DNA of 42,059 nt from a virus. The notes under the pieces were generated by a model. It saw only the letters and a list, made by a program, of their open reading frames with translations. It was not told the DNA's origin and made no database searches. Positions 31,901 through 39,367 of this stretch are shown here, one piece after another. The first letter of the stretch is position 1; each line of letters opens with the position of its first letter. The position numbers and the translations under genes were made by a program. The stretch is taken from the IMG/VR virus record IMGVR_UViG_3300025131_005563, positions 1 to 42,059 of that record. One strand, 5' to 3'.

Positions 31901-33441
31901 CACAGAACTATTTTGGTAGTACACTTCAAGAAGATAAAGAACAAGAACAAGTTATTGATGATGCTAGAAAAAAGGTGAACAAGACATTAGATATGAAACG
32001 AATTAAAATATTAAAACTTCAATTAGATGATCCAGATTTAACACCTATAAAAAGACGAAACAGACAAAAAGAATTAGATTCGCTAACATCTTTATATGGT
32101 GAAGAAAGTACTAAAGTTAATAAAGCGTTAAAGGCTGAAGATAGAGCATTTTGGAAAAATAAATTTCAAAAATTACAAGAAAGTTATCAAAGAGATGTTG
32201 AATTTTTAATTGAAGGCGGTGCTTATGGACATATGGCACATCCATTCGATGATAATAATCTCACATTTTCAGATTTGAAAACGATAATTATTAATGGGTT
32301 AGGTGGAAAACTTGATCGAGAAGATAATGTTACAGAGAAACTTGATGGTCAAAATTTAATGGTTAGTTGGGTTGATGGTGAATTGAGGGCAGCTCGTAAT
32401 AAAGGACACTTGAAAAATCATGGTAAAACTGCTCCTACCACGCGTGGTATAAAAAGTATGTTTAGTGGTAGAGGTGAGATTGAAAAGGCTTTTGTAGGAG
32501 CTATGAAAAATTTAGAAAAGGCCATTGGTAGTTTAAGTGATAAACAAAAAGATAGAATATTTGGTAATGGGTCTAAATGGATGAATTTGGAGATTATGTA
32601 TCCTAAAACTGCTAATGTGGTAGATTATGATGTTGCAGAAATTATATTTCACGGTTCAATAGAATATGATGATAGTGGTAAACCAATTGGACAACCAAAA
32701 GATAGTGCTAGAATGTTAGCGGGTATGATTAAACAAACGAATCAACATATACAATCAATGTTTAGAATTGGAAAACCAAATTTCTTAACCGTACCTAAAC
32801 ATCAAGATTTTGGTAAGATGAAAAATAAGTTTTTAGGACAATTAAAGAAATTACAATCACACTATGCATTAAAAGATAACAGTCGGTTGGGTGAATATCA
32901 CGAAGCGTGGTGGAGAGAATATGTTTTTAATGCATCTAAACAATTTAAGGTTAGTTTAAAACCAAATCAGTTTGTTAGTTTGGTTAATAGATGGGCATTC
33001 TTTGATAAATCATATAAGATTAGTGATATTAAAAAAGATTATAAAGATAATTCTAAATTTTTAGATTGGATATTAAGTACGGATAAGATGGATCACCAAA
33101 AGATTTTCAAACAAAATATTAAACCATTTGAAATATTATTTTTTGGTGTTGGTGCAGAAATATTGAAAAATATTAGTGGATATATGGCAGCCTCGCCAAC
33201 TGCAACCACACAAAAGATGAGAAAGGAAGTTATCAAAGCTTTTACTGATTTAAAAAGTGGTGGTAATATAGATAAATTAAAGAAATTAAAAATACAAATT
33301 GAGAAATTAGAAGCAATTGGTGGATTAGATGCAATAGTTCCAAGTGAAGGTATCGTTTTCAAGTATAAAGGAAAGATATATAAGTTCACAGGAGCATTTG
33401 CACCAATCAATCAAATACTTGGTAGTTTGAAATTTGGATAG
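28966..33441 (+). CDS. Large fusion: adenylyltransferase-like + HNH module + KxDG ligase-like
   Basis: 1491 residues from the ATG at 28966. In order: an N-terminal ~65-residue domain (KNKKVVVKSI, NGRPALKFR); a helical linker; a nucleotidyltransferase of the NMNAT/CTP_transf type (YGGRFQPFGPHH at ~165-176, (S)GTVMRD near 300); a repeat KLQESYQKDVELFIEA; a module with AACGVGQNPEDTGC and an HNH-like site (SHMEPDHRIPFS near 729, NMDLMAGPVNQFKG near 801-815); a second repeat KLQESYQRDVEFLIEGG; then a covalent nucleotidyltransferase/ligase domain with adenylation motif T-E-K1125-L-D-G, MNLEIMYP and EGIVFKYKGKIYKF near the end. The two repeats are a 37-bp in-frame direct duplication. Functions could include NAD or nucleotide metabolism, cleavage and end joining of nucleic acid. 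There is no stop or frameshift. Confidence 0.85.
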   Translation: MNELTKWLIKDFVNEGVDLPVEIGDTVKMGRFKNKKVVVKSIAWNERGDLLINGRPALKFRVIEPETEVVVPSPSRKGIDKNKTDRLSGYKKVKKLDEVVNRPKIKKALLKLVDKNLIPRAYIKNIRKLQVFLTHNPAIMTQLLRLLGEEVNEQKETKQVVGIYGGRFQPFGPHHKKTYEWMKSKFDDVYITTSNIKKPPKHPMNFREKVRHMTKMGIPKNKIIQEKTPYVATNTMKKFDKETTAVVYAFGAKDAGRLTSGKYFQNYKKNKNNLEGFWKHGYVITAPHVSMKAAGMEVSGTVMRDLLGSPEYEDDRERRFKKFFGYFDKGVYNMMTNKFRKLYEFFNQSSVKNIIKEVSAFNSSFKASSLSDEGMYDFFASFADYKRISPRHARILGWEVLADILNDKAEGVVDPAFDYTFASMERPATVSFGRTVNQNTKNTDSVDNPFPKWKTHINSIVDKLGWEVIKWFGEPTAKMKDSHTFDMKDSTKSVDKIKKLQESYQKDVELFIEAACGVGQNPEDTGCTPKDKSLTKGKSTKVDPNQDDSTQEKTINQNKKQIKVGKDLKEDLDFILEQRDKVRLKSGGGSNSPSIQDVKDLQIFTQERMLQDERRLEAEEKGEEFNEEPYVHPDIVQREVDDATLDRAIDYLEESLEPKDYEALIKRFAKGGAVSAHLTKIPKLKRGEPGYPGLNKNSPGYKRAREIIRLYLKNDAKSPVTGKPLPLSHMEPDHRIPFSTAESDVVDSGKFKGLSLKAKKPADGNSIQEIMKKRKGQLTDYDKKVITALEPLQAKYDDPTSNMDLMAGPVNQFKGSLINDELLTSIRKKLAENPEEKRLQDEYTSERKRLLENYHRDAVRNGSVPPYHESVIRDADKVETNAIMKAHNYYHPDADNMNTYLKGRKDKGIEPDPDYYEKVKEFWAKKGVKLPDSVADIDYKKPPFNQTMTIYVQAGRGRGGAKRRPTPKDHEYMVKEFQTQNYFGSTLQEDKEQEQVIDDARKKVNKTLDMKRIKILKLQLDDPDLTPIKRRNRQKELDSLTSLYGEESTKVNKALKAEDRAFWKNKFQKLQESYQRDVEFLIEGGAYGHMAHPFDDNNLTFSDLKTIIINGLGGKLDREDNVTEKLDGQNLMVSWVDGELRAARNKGHLKNHGKTAPTTRGIKSMFSGRGEIEKAFVGAMKNLEKAIGSLSDKQKDRIFGNGSKWMNLEIMYPKTANVVDYDVAEIIFHGSIEYDDSGKPIGQPKDSARMLAGMIKQTNQHIQSMFRIGKPNFLTVPKHQDFGKMKNKFLGQLKKLQSHYALKDNSRLGEYHEAWWREYVFNASKQFKVSLKPNQFVSLVNRWAFFDKSYKISDIKKDYKDNSKFLDWILSTDKMDHQKIFKQNIKPFEILFFGVGAEILKNISGYMAASPTATTQKMRKEVIKAFTDLKSGGNIDKLKKLKIQIEKLEAIGGLDAIVPSEGIVFKYKGKIYKFTGAFAPINQILGSLKFG
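30458..30494 (+). repeat. 37-bp in-frame direct repeat, left copy
   Basis: Matches 32168-32204 with one mismatch (24 identical bases, one change, 12 identical). It encodes KLQESYQKDVE. The copies are 1710 bp (570 codons) apart and enclose the HNH-bearing module. Confidence 0.85.
32168..32204 (+). repeat. 37-bp in-frame direct repeat, right copy
   Basis: Encodes KLQESYQRDVE directly before the ligase-like domain. Same reading frame as the left copy, so exact recombination between them would leave an intact fused protein without the HNH module. Confidence 0.85.
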
Positions 33442-33449
33442 GAGTTACA

Positions 33450-33995
33450 ATGGGATATAGTAAAGAATCAGAAAGACAGAATGATGTATTAAAAGATTTA
33501 TTGGCGGGACGAGAACCTGAAAAGCGGATAGTGGTTGGGTATAATAGTGGTAAAGAACCTGAAAAACACGGTGACAAGATAGATAAACTATCTGATATAA
33601 TGAAAGAGGCTAGGATGCCTTGGTTCTGTCCAGAATGTAAAAAAACAATGAAGAAAAAACTTGATAATAAGTTTTGGAGAATAAAAGGACATTGTTTTGA
33701 TTGTCAAGTTGAGATGGAAAATAAACTTCGTGTTCAGGGTAAATGGGAAGAGTATGAAAAGAATAAAATATTAGAAAATAAAAAGGCATATTTAAAAGAT
33801 TTAAAACAAAGTATTGATGAATTTGAGGCAAAAGGTGGTAAGGAAGTATTTTTTAATGAAGTTGGAGTGGATAGAGTAGGAGTTGAGAAAGAAGAGTGGT
33901 CGATGGGAGAAGATAATTTTGATAAACTTGTTAAGGAAGCTAGAGAGTATATAGTAGAACTTGAAACGGAGTTAGAAGATGAAAATGTACAATAG
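33450..33995 (+). CDS. Zinc-ribbon protein with coiled-coil, unknown role
   Basis: 181 residues with a TAGGAG site 8 nt after the large gene. The core is WFCPECKKTMKKKLDNKFW then KGHCFDCQVEMENKLR, a C-x-x-C...C-x-x-C zinc ribbon. A long charged helix follows (KWEEYEKNKILENKKAYLKD and beyond), with a Glu-rich coiled-coil end. The N-terminus has YSKESERQNDVLKDLLAGRE. It precedes the packaging genes by four genes, so DNA-handling or terminase-related use is possible, but this is only position-based. It overlaps the next gene by 17 nt. Confidence 0.65.
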   Translation: MGYSKESERQNDVLKDLLAGREPEKRIVVGYNSGKEPEKHGDKIDKLSDIMKEARMPWFCPECKKTMKKKLDNKFWRIKGHCFDCQVEMENKLRVQGKWEEYEKNKILENKKAYLKDLKQSIDEFEAKGGKEVFFNEVGVDRVGVEKEEWSMGEDNFDKLVKEAREYIVELETELEDENVQ

Positions 33996-34248
33996 TAGGA
34001 AATTAATATTACCTGAAGATGTAGTATTTGAATTGATGGATATGACGACAACTCTTGGTGAAGTTGCAGAAGAGTATCATCGTAAAGTTGGACATGATGA
34101 AGGAATTGAAGATATTTTGGAAGTTTATCATAGAATTATAGGAAAATTAATGGATTTACAAGAATATGAAGAATTTGAGAAAGAAACTGTAACAATGGAT
34201 GAACTTGTACATGGTGCAGGTCTTTCGTTTTTAGGAGAAACTAAATGA
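33979..34248 (+). CDS. Small acidic helical protein, unknown
   Basis: 89 residues from an ATG with GGAG 7 nt upstream; another ATG follows two codons later. The sequence is helical and acidic (LPEDVVFELMDMTTTLGEVA, DILEVYHRIIGKLMDL, QEYEEFEKETVTMDELV). It does not match a family I know. A small-terminase subunit (gp16-like) would be expected near gp17, and a short helical protein here could be considered for it, but there is no motif to support that. Its stop overlaps the next ATG. Confidence 0.6.
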   Translation: MKMYNSRKLILPEDVVFELMDMTTTLGEVAEEYHRKVGHDEGIEDILEVYHRIIGKLMDLQEYEEFEKETVTMDELVHGAGLSFLGETK

Positions 34249-34565
34249 CAAAGGTGTGGCAAGCAATATTGGGATTTTTAGGGGGACTATTAGCTGTATT
34301 AGGGCTAGGTACTTTATTTTCAGGGAAGAAAAAAGAAGAAATTAAAAAACTCGATGATGTTATTAAACAAAAAGACAAAGAAGTTAAGCAAACTGAGAAA
34401 AAAGTTAAGCAACTTGAGTCTAAGAAGAAAATAAACAAAAAACAAGTGAAAAAATTGAAAAAAGAAGTTGAATCTACTAAAGTTGATATTAAAAGGGCTC
34501 AAAAAGCCTCTGAAATCGGTGATGTAGATGAGGCAATAAACTTTTTGAAGAAATTTTCCAAGTAA
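34245..34565 (+). CDS. Membrane-anchored coiled-coil protein (i-spanin-like candidate)
   Basis: 106 residues, ATGA overlap. Residues ~5-27 (WQAILGFLGGLLAVLGLGTLF) form one hydrophobic segment. A strongly charged coiled coil follows (residues ~30-95, Lys/Glu heptads), ending FLKKFSK. An N-terminal membrane anchor with a long coiled coil is the layout of an inner-membrane spanin (Rz-type) that spans the periplasm after lysis. A second small membrane protein follows directly. No cysteine is present. An alternative is a generic membrane-associated phage protein. Confidence 0.6.
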   Translation: MTKVWQAILGFLGGLLAVLGLGTLFSGKKKEEIKKLDDVIKQKDKEVKQTEKKVKQLESKKKINKKQVKKLKKEVESTKVDIKRAQKASEIGDVDEAINFLKKFSK

Positions 34566-34583
34566 ACTGATATATATGTATAT

Positions 34584-34967
34584 ATGAAGAATTTAATCAA
34601 AATATTATTATTTATAGGTGTAGGAGTGGGTTTTTCACAAGAAAAGACTTATAACTTTACTGAAAAACAAATTTTGGGATTTACCAAAGAAATAACGGAT
34701 TTGCAGGCTAAAGATAGTTTAAATACTAAAATTATCAATGATCTCAACTCTATTATTAAGGAATTAGAAGAAAGTGCCCAAACAGATTCAGTAATACTCG
34801 TAAATAAAGATAAAACGATTGCAGATTTGGAAGAAAAGTCAAAATTGATAGAAAAAAAGGTAAAATTAGTAAAACCATCTTGGTATGAAAATAAATGGTT
34901 ATATTTTACATATGGAGTAGTGTCCGTCGCGGTACCTGTGTACCTTGCCGGCCAATTAATAAACTAA
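34584..34967 (+). CDS. Exported/membrane coiled-coil protein with C-terminal TM segment
   Basis: 127 residues. The N-terminus MKNLIKILLFIGVGVGFSQE reads as a signal peptide with a cleavage site before or near Gln19; there is no lipobox Cys. Residues 30-95 are a coiled coil, and residues ~105-125 (WLYFTYGVVSVAVPVYLAG) are a transmembrane segment. An exported body with a C-terminal anchor resembles unimolecular spanins, though these start with a lipoprotein signal. Paired with the preceding gene it may help disrupt the outer membrane. No ribosome site is obvious, and a TATATATGTATAT stretch lies just upstream. It ends in a TAATG overlap with the terminase gene. Confidence 0.6.
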   Translation: MKNLIKILLFIGVGVGFSQEKTYNFTEKQILGFTKEITDLQAKDSLNTKIINDLNSIIKELEESAQTDSVILVNKDKTIADLEEKSKLIEKKVKLVKPSWYENKWLYFTYGVVSVAVPVYLAGQLIN

Positions 34968-36550
34968 TGTCTGATAATATAACACCACTTAAGGAAGTAA
35001 TTAAACAAGAGTATGTGAAGTGTGCTAAAGATCCTGCATATTTTATGAAAAAATTCTGCATGATCCAACATCCAATACAAGGGAAAATACCATTTAGTCT
35101 TTATGATTTTCAGGAGAAGACGATAAACGAATTTATGCAGCATAGATTCAATATATTGTTGAAAGCTAGACAGTTAGGTATTAGTACATTAACTGCTGGT
35201 TATTCTTTATGGATGATGACATTTCATCAAGATAAGAATGTTCTTGTGATTGCTACAAAACAAGATGTTGCAAAGAATTTGGTTACGAAAATCCGAGTTA
35301 TGCACGCAAATCTACCAAGTTGGTTGAAACAAAGATGTGTGGAAGATAATAAATTAAATTTACGTTATGTAAATGGTTCACAAGTAAAGGCAGTCTCATC
35401 AGGTCCAGAAGCCGCTCGTTCTGAAGCTCTATCATTATTGATATTGGATGAAGCGGCATTTATTGATAAGATTGACGAGATATGGACAGCAGCACAACAA
35501 ACACTTACAACGGGTGGTAGTTGTATTGCACTTTCTACACCAAACGGAGTTGGTAATTGGTTTCATAAAAATTGGATTGAGGCAGAAGAAGGTAGAGGTA
35601 TGTTTAACTTTGTAAAGCTTCATTGGACGGTTCATCCAGATAGAAATCAAGAATGGAGAGATGAACAAGATACTTTGTTAGGATTACAGAGTGCAGCTCA
35701 AGAGTGTGATTGTGATTTTTTAACTTCTGGAACTTCTGTTATTGATGGTAATATTTTAGAACAATGTAGAGAATCAATGGTCAGGGATCCATTAGAAAAG
35801 CGTGGTGTTGATAGTAATTTGTGGATATGGGAGCCACCAAATTATACAAAGAGTTATGTGGTTTGTGCAGATGTTGGTCGTGGAGATAGTGCAGACTATA
35901 GTGCATTTCATGTTATTGATGTAGAAAAAGTAGAACAAGTAGCAGAATATAAAGGCAGGATTCCTACAAAAGATTTTGGTAATATGTTAGTGAGTATTTC
36001 AACAGAATATAATGATGCACTACTTATTATAGAGAACAATAATATTGGTTGGGCAACCATCCAACAAGTAATAGATAGGGATTATCCTAATCTATTTTAT
36101 ACGAGTAAAGATTTACAATATGTAGATGTTCAACATCAGTTGAATAATCGATATAGAGCAGTAGAAAAAAATATGGTGGCAGGGTTTAGCACTACTGCAC
36201 GAACTCGACCTTTGATTATTGCAAAGTTAGAGGAATATTTTAGAGATGAATCAGTAGTGGTTCGTTCTAATAGACTGGTAGATGAATTATTTACATTTAT
36301 TTATCTAAATAATAGAGCAGAAGCAATGAGAGGATATAACGATGATTTAGTTATGTCTTTTGCTATTGGTTTATGGGTTCGTGATACCGCTTTAAGATTA
36401 CGAACAGAAGGAATTGAATTAACAAAAAAGACACTTGATAGATTTCAAGATGTTGATGGTCTATACACTCCTGAAGACAATGATAACGGTGAATGGGAAT
36501 GGGAAGTAGGCCAAGATAGAAAGAAAGAGTCTTTAAAATGGCTCTTATAA
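34967..36550 (+). CDS. 17: Terminase large subunit (gp17-like)
   Basis: 527 residues from the ATG at 34967 (TAATG overlap). An upstream in-frame reading from 34895 lies inside the previous gene. The ATPase half has a Walker A-like KARQLGIST (66-74) and Walker B LSLLILDE (155-162), then a coupling motif ALSTPNG. The nuclease half has VCADVGRGDSADYSAF with the catalytic-type Asp residues, an IENNNIG loop and a late DDLVMSFAIG Asp. These are the motifs of T4 gp17, which powers headful DNA packaging and cuts the concatemer. T4 gp17 has 610 residues, so this one is compact. It is followed by the portal gene after 18 nt. Confidence 0.95.
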   Translation: MSDNITPLKEVIKQEYVKCAKDPAYFMKKFCMIQHPIQGKIPFSLYDFQEKTINEFMQHRFNILLKARQLGISTLTAGYSLWMMTFHQDKNVLVIATKQDVAKNLVTKIRVMHANLPSWLKQRCVEDNKLNLRYVNGSQVKAVSSGPEAARSEALSLLILDEAAFIDKIDEIWTAAQQTLTTGGSCIALSTPNGVGNWFHKNWIEAEEGRGMFNFVKLHWTVHPDRNQEWRDEQDTLLGLQSAAQECDCDFLTSGTSVIDGNILEQCRESMVRDPLEKRGVDSNLWIWEPPNYTKSYVVCADVGRGDSADYSAFHVIDVEKVEQVAEYKGRIPTKDFGNMLVSISTEYNDALLIIENNNIGWATIQQVIDRDYPNLFYTSKDLQYVDVQHQLNNRYRAVEKNMVAGFSTTARTRPLIIAKLEEYFRDESVVVRSNRLVDELFTFIYLNNRAEAMRGYNDDLVMSFAIGLWVRDTALRLRTEGIELTKKTLDRFQDVDGLYTPEDNDNGEWEWEVGQDRKKESLKWLL

Positions 36551-36568
36551 CTAACAAAGAGGTAAAAA

Positions 36569-38413
36569 ATGGCTGACAAAACATTATTCGGTAGACTAAA
36601 ACGATTATTTAGTACAAATGTAATTGTAAGAAATGTAGGTGGTAAGAAACTAAAAATAGCCGACACAGATCAATTACAACACGGTGCACGAAGTCATCTT
36701 GTAGATAGATATTCAAAAATGCATAGTGGATTGGACTTAATTAGTTCTGGATATTCAACCGTACATCAGGTTATGGCGGCAAGACTTGGATTATTCAAGG
36801 ATTATGAAACAATGGATTCAGATTCTATAATATCGAGTGCACTTGACATTTATTCAGATGAATCAACAATGAAAAATCCGTATGGACAAGTATTGGAAAT
36901 TCGTTCAGATAATGATAATATACATGATATACTTCATAATCTTTTTTATGATATATTAAATATAGAATTTAATTTGTGGCCGTGGGTTCGTAATTTAACT
37001 AAATATGGTGATTTCTTTTTACATTTGGATATTAATGATAAATATGGAATCACTAATGTTATTCCATTATCACCTTACGAAGTGCTTCGTGCAGAAGGAG
37101 AGGATCCAGAAAATCCATACTATACAAAATTTTATTTAGAGACTATGGAAGCTACTCATCCTTATTTACAAAGGAATCAATCTCAACATGGAAAAGTAGA
37201 ATTTGAAAACTTTCAAATTGCACACTTTAGATTATCAAGTGATAGTAATTTATTACCTTATGGTAAGTCAATGTTAGAGGGGGCTCGTAAAGTTTGGAAA
37301 CAAGTTACATTGATGGAAGATGCTATGTTAATACATCGTGTAATGAGAGCACCTGAAAAAAGAGTATTTAAAATTGATATTGGAAATATACCACCAAATG
37401 AAGTTGACAATTATATGCAACGAATCATTAATAAAATGAAGAAAACACCTTTCATTGATGATAAAACTGGTGATTATAATTTGAAATTCAATATACAGAA
37501 TCTTACTGAAGATTTCTTTATGCCAGTTCGTGGTGGAGATAGTGGTACTCAAATTGATTCACTACCAGGAATGCAATATGAAACTACTGATGACATAGAG
37601 TATTTGAAAAATAGATTATTGGCAGCACTTCGTATTCCAAAAGCATTTCTTGGATATGAGGAATCTCTTGGAAGTAAAGCAACACTTGCAGCAGAAGATG
37701 TTAGGTTTGCTCGTACCATTGAAAGAATACAGAGAATTGTAACAAGTGAGTTAACAAAGATTGCAGTTGTCCATCTGTATTCACAAGGATTTACCGATGA
37801 AGAATTGGTTAACTTTGAGTTGGGATTAACAAATCCATCTACGATTTATGAACAAGAAAAACTTGAAGTGTGGGGAAATAAAGTTAGTTTGGCTCGTGAT
37901 GTAAAAGATAATCAATTACTTTCATCTGAATGGGTGTATAAAAATGTATTTAATTTTACGGATGATGATATTGAGAATCTTGAAAAGGAAATAGTAGAAG
38001 ATCAAAAACAGAAATTTAGATTTAGTCAAATTGAACAAGAGGGTAATGATCCATCGGATAGTGGAGAGGCAGTTGGTACTCCAAGTGATTTAGCCGCTAT
38101 AGGAACAACACCTTCAGAAGATGGCCAACAGGCGGAACCACCCGATACACCAATGGGTTCAATATGGGATAAAGGTGGAGCTCCTGAAGGTGGATTTGAG
38201 GGAGCAGGTAGACCTAAAGAGATGAGCAAATATGGAAAAGATAATAGTGCTCGAGATAGAGATCCTCTTGGAAAAGTAAGTCCACGATTGGCACTTTCTC
38301 ATTATGATGCTTTGAAAAAATCATTGAAAGGTACTAAGAAAGAGATACTAAAAGAGACAACAGATTCAGAGATAATTGAAAATGAGTATGATGAATTTGT
38401 TAAAAAAGATTAA
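36569..38413 (+). CDS. 20: Portal protein (gp20-like)
   Basis: 614 residues with a GAGG ribosome site. Typical gp20 features are present: a basic N-terminus (LFGRLKRLF), HSGLDLISSGYSTVHQVMA, SDSIISSALDIYSDES near residue 90, WPWVRNLTKYGDFFLHLDI, LPYGKSMLEGARKVWKQ and RIPKAFLGYEES in the crown-stem region. The last ~100 residues are Gly/Pro/acid-rich and probably disordered. T4 gp20 has 524 residues, so the tail is extended. The portal forms the dodecameric vertex through which DNA is packaged. It directly follows gp17; the sheath (gp18) and tube (gp19) genes that separate 17 and 20 in T4 are absent here. Confidence 0.92.
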   Translation: MADKTLFGRLKRLFSTNVIVRNVGGKKLKIADTDQLQHGARSHLVDRYSKMHSGLDLISSGYSTVHQVMAARLGLFKDYETMDSDSIISSALDIYSDESTMKNPYGQVLEIRSDNDNIHDILHNLFYDILNIEFNLWPWVRNLTKYGDFFLHLDINDKYGITNVIPLSPYEVLRAEGEDPENPYYTKFYLETMEATHPYLQRNQSQHGKVEFENFQIAHFRLSSDSNLLPYGKSMLEGARKVWKQVTLMEDAMLIHRVMRAPEKRVFKIDIGNIPPNEVDNYMQRIINKMKKTPFIDDKTGDYNLKFNIQNLTEDFFMPVRGGDSGTQIDSLPGMQYETTDDIEYLKNRLLAALRIPKAFLGYEESLGSKATLAAEDVRFARTIERIQRIVTSELTKIAVVHLYSQGFTDEELVNFELGLTNPSTIYEQEKLEVWGNKVSLARDVKDNQLLSSEWVYKNVFNFTDDDIENLEKEIVEDQKQKFRFSQIEQEGNDPSDSGEAVGTPSDLAAIGTTPSEDGQQAEPPDTPMGSIWDKGGAPEGGFEGAGRPKEMSKYGKDNSARDRDPLGKVSPRLALSHYDALKKSLKGTKKEILKETTDSEIIENEYDEFVKKD

Positions 38414-38445
38414 CATAATAAATGTATAATTATTTGAAGTTTTTA

Positions 38446-38459
38446 TATTTATATATGTA
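38446..38459 (+). promoter_or_regulatory. Shared intergenic motif, copy 4 (TATTTAT-ATAT-GTA)
   Basis: Lies in the 75-nt gap after the portal gene, 43 nt before the ATG at 38489. It has the full TATTTAT-n4-GTA layout of copies 1 and 3. The gap also has a TAATAAATG stretch near 38416, one base off the T4 late box. Confidence 0.4.
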
Positions 38460-38488
38460 CGAAAATATACGGATTAATGGAGCAATTA

Positions 38489-39367
38489 ATGTCTTATAAT
38501 AAAAAGCATAATAAAATAAAGAATACGGGTATTCTTTTTGAACTACTTACACGACAAATAGCGGTTGATGTATTGAATAATGAAAAAGATAGTTCAGCAA
38601 TTAAAATTTTAAAAGAATTCTTCAATGAGAAGACTGAATTAGGTAAAGAAAATCAATTCTATAAGGTTCTAATTGAAAAGAGATATAAAAATCTACACCA
38701 CGCGGAGATATTAATTGAAGCAGTTATCAAAAATCGTAGAAAATTATCTAATCGTAGGTTAAGAAATGAAAAATATAATCTTATTAAAGAGATTAAAACT
38801 GTTTATGATGCAAAAGACTTTTTTAATACAAAAATACCTAATTATAAAATTTTAGCGTCAATTTATAATCTATTTGAAGGTGAATCTTCTCGTGAAGATT
38901 TCGGGCCAGTAATAGAAACTGATAGTAAAGTGGTTGTAATGGAGAATATCACGGATAAAACTACAAGTGACGTTAAAAAATCTAAAAATAAAACATTTGA
39001 TACGTACAATACACAAGAAGAGGATATTAGACTCTTAACTTATCAATTATTAGTTGATAAATTCAATAAAAAATACAGTACACTAAACGAATCACAAAAG
39101 AATTTGCTAAGAGAGTATATTAACAATCTATCAAATACTAATTCTTTAAGAGAATTCATAGATGCTGAGGTTATCAAGATTAGAAAACTTTTATCACGAC
39201 AGTTAACTAAGGTTACTGATAAAATTACTAAAATAAAATTAACAGAGGCAATTATTCATTCAAAAACTGCTACTGGTGGGACTCGTGTAAGAGATTCTCA
39301 CGTAGTTTCTTTGATGAGATATTATGAATTAGTTAAGGAATTAGAAAATGTCCACAAGAATAAGTAA
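38489..39367 (+). CDS. Conserved-type head-region protein, unknown
   Basis: 292 residues from the ATG at 38489, which has GGAG 6 nt upstream; an ATG at 38477 is in frame but poorly placed. The N-terminus MSYNKKHNKIKNTGILFELL, followed by TRQIAVDVLN, reads as a helical module. The body is helical and basic: NRRKLSNRRLRNEKYNLI and a C-terminal IRKLLSRQLTKVTDKITKI. STLNE|SQ fits a possible prohead-protease site. The gene sits between portal and protease, where T4 encodes small head proteins, so an assembly or core role is likely by position. No catalytic motif is visible. It overlaps the next gene by 20 nt. Confidence 0.65.
   Translation: MSYNKKHNKIKNTGILFELLTRQIAVDVLNNEKDSSAIKILKEFFNEKTELGKENQFYKVLIEKRYKNLHHAEILIEAVIKNRRKLSNRRLRNEKYNLIKEIKTVYDAKDFFNTKIPNYKILASIYNLFEGESSREDFGPVIETDSKVVVMENITDKTTSDVKKSKNKTFDTYNTQEEDIRLLTYQLLVDKFNKKYSTLNESQKNLLREYINNLSNTNSLREFIDAEVIKIRKLLSRQLTKVTDKITKIKLTEAIIHSKTATGGTRVRDSHVVSLMRYYELVKELENVHKNK

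Noticed and set aside
34895-34966. Extended start for the terminase
   Set aside because: The extra 24 residues are a frame-shifted reading of the preceding membrane protein; the TAATG start at 34967 fits local style.
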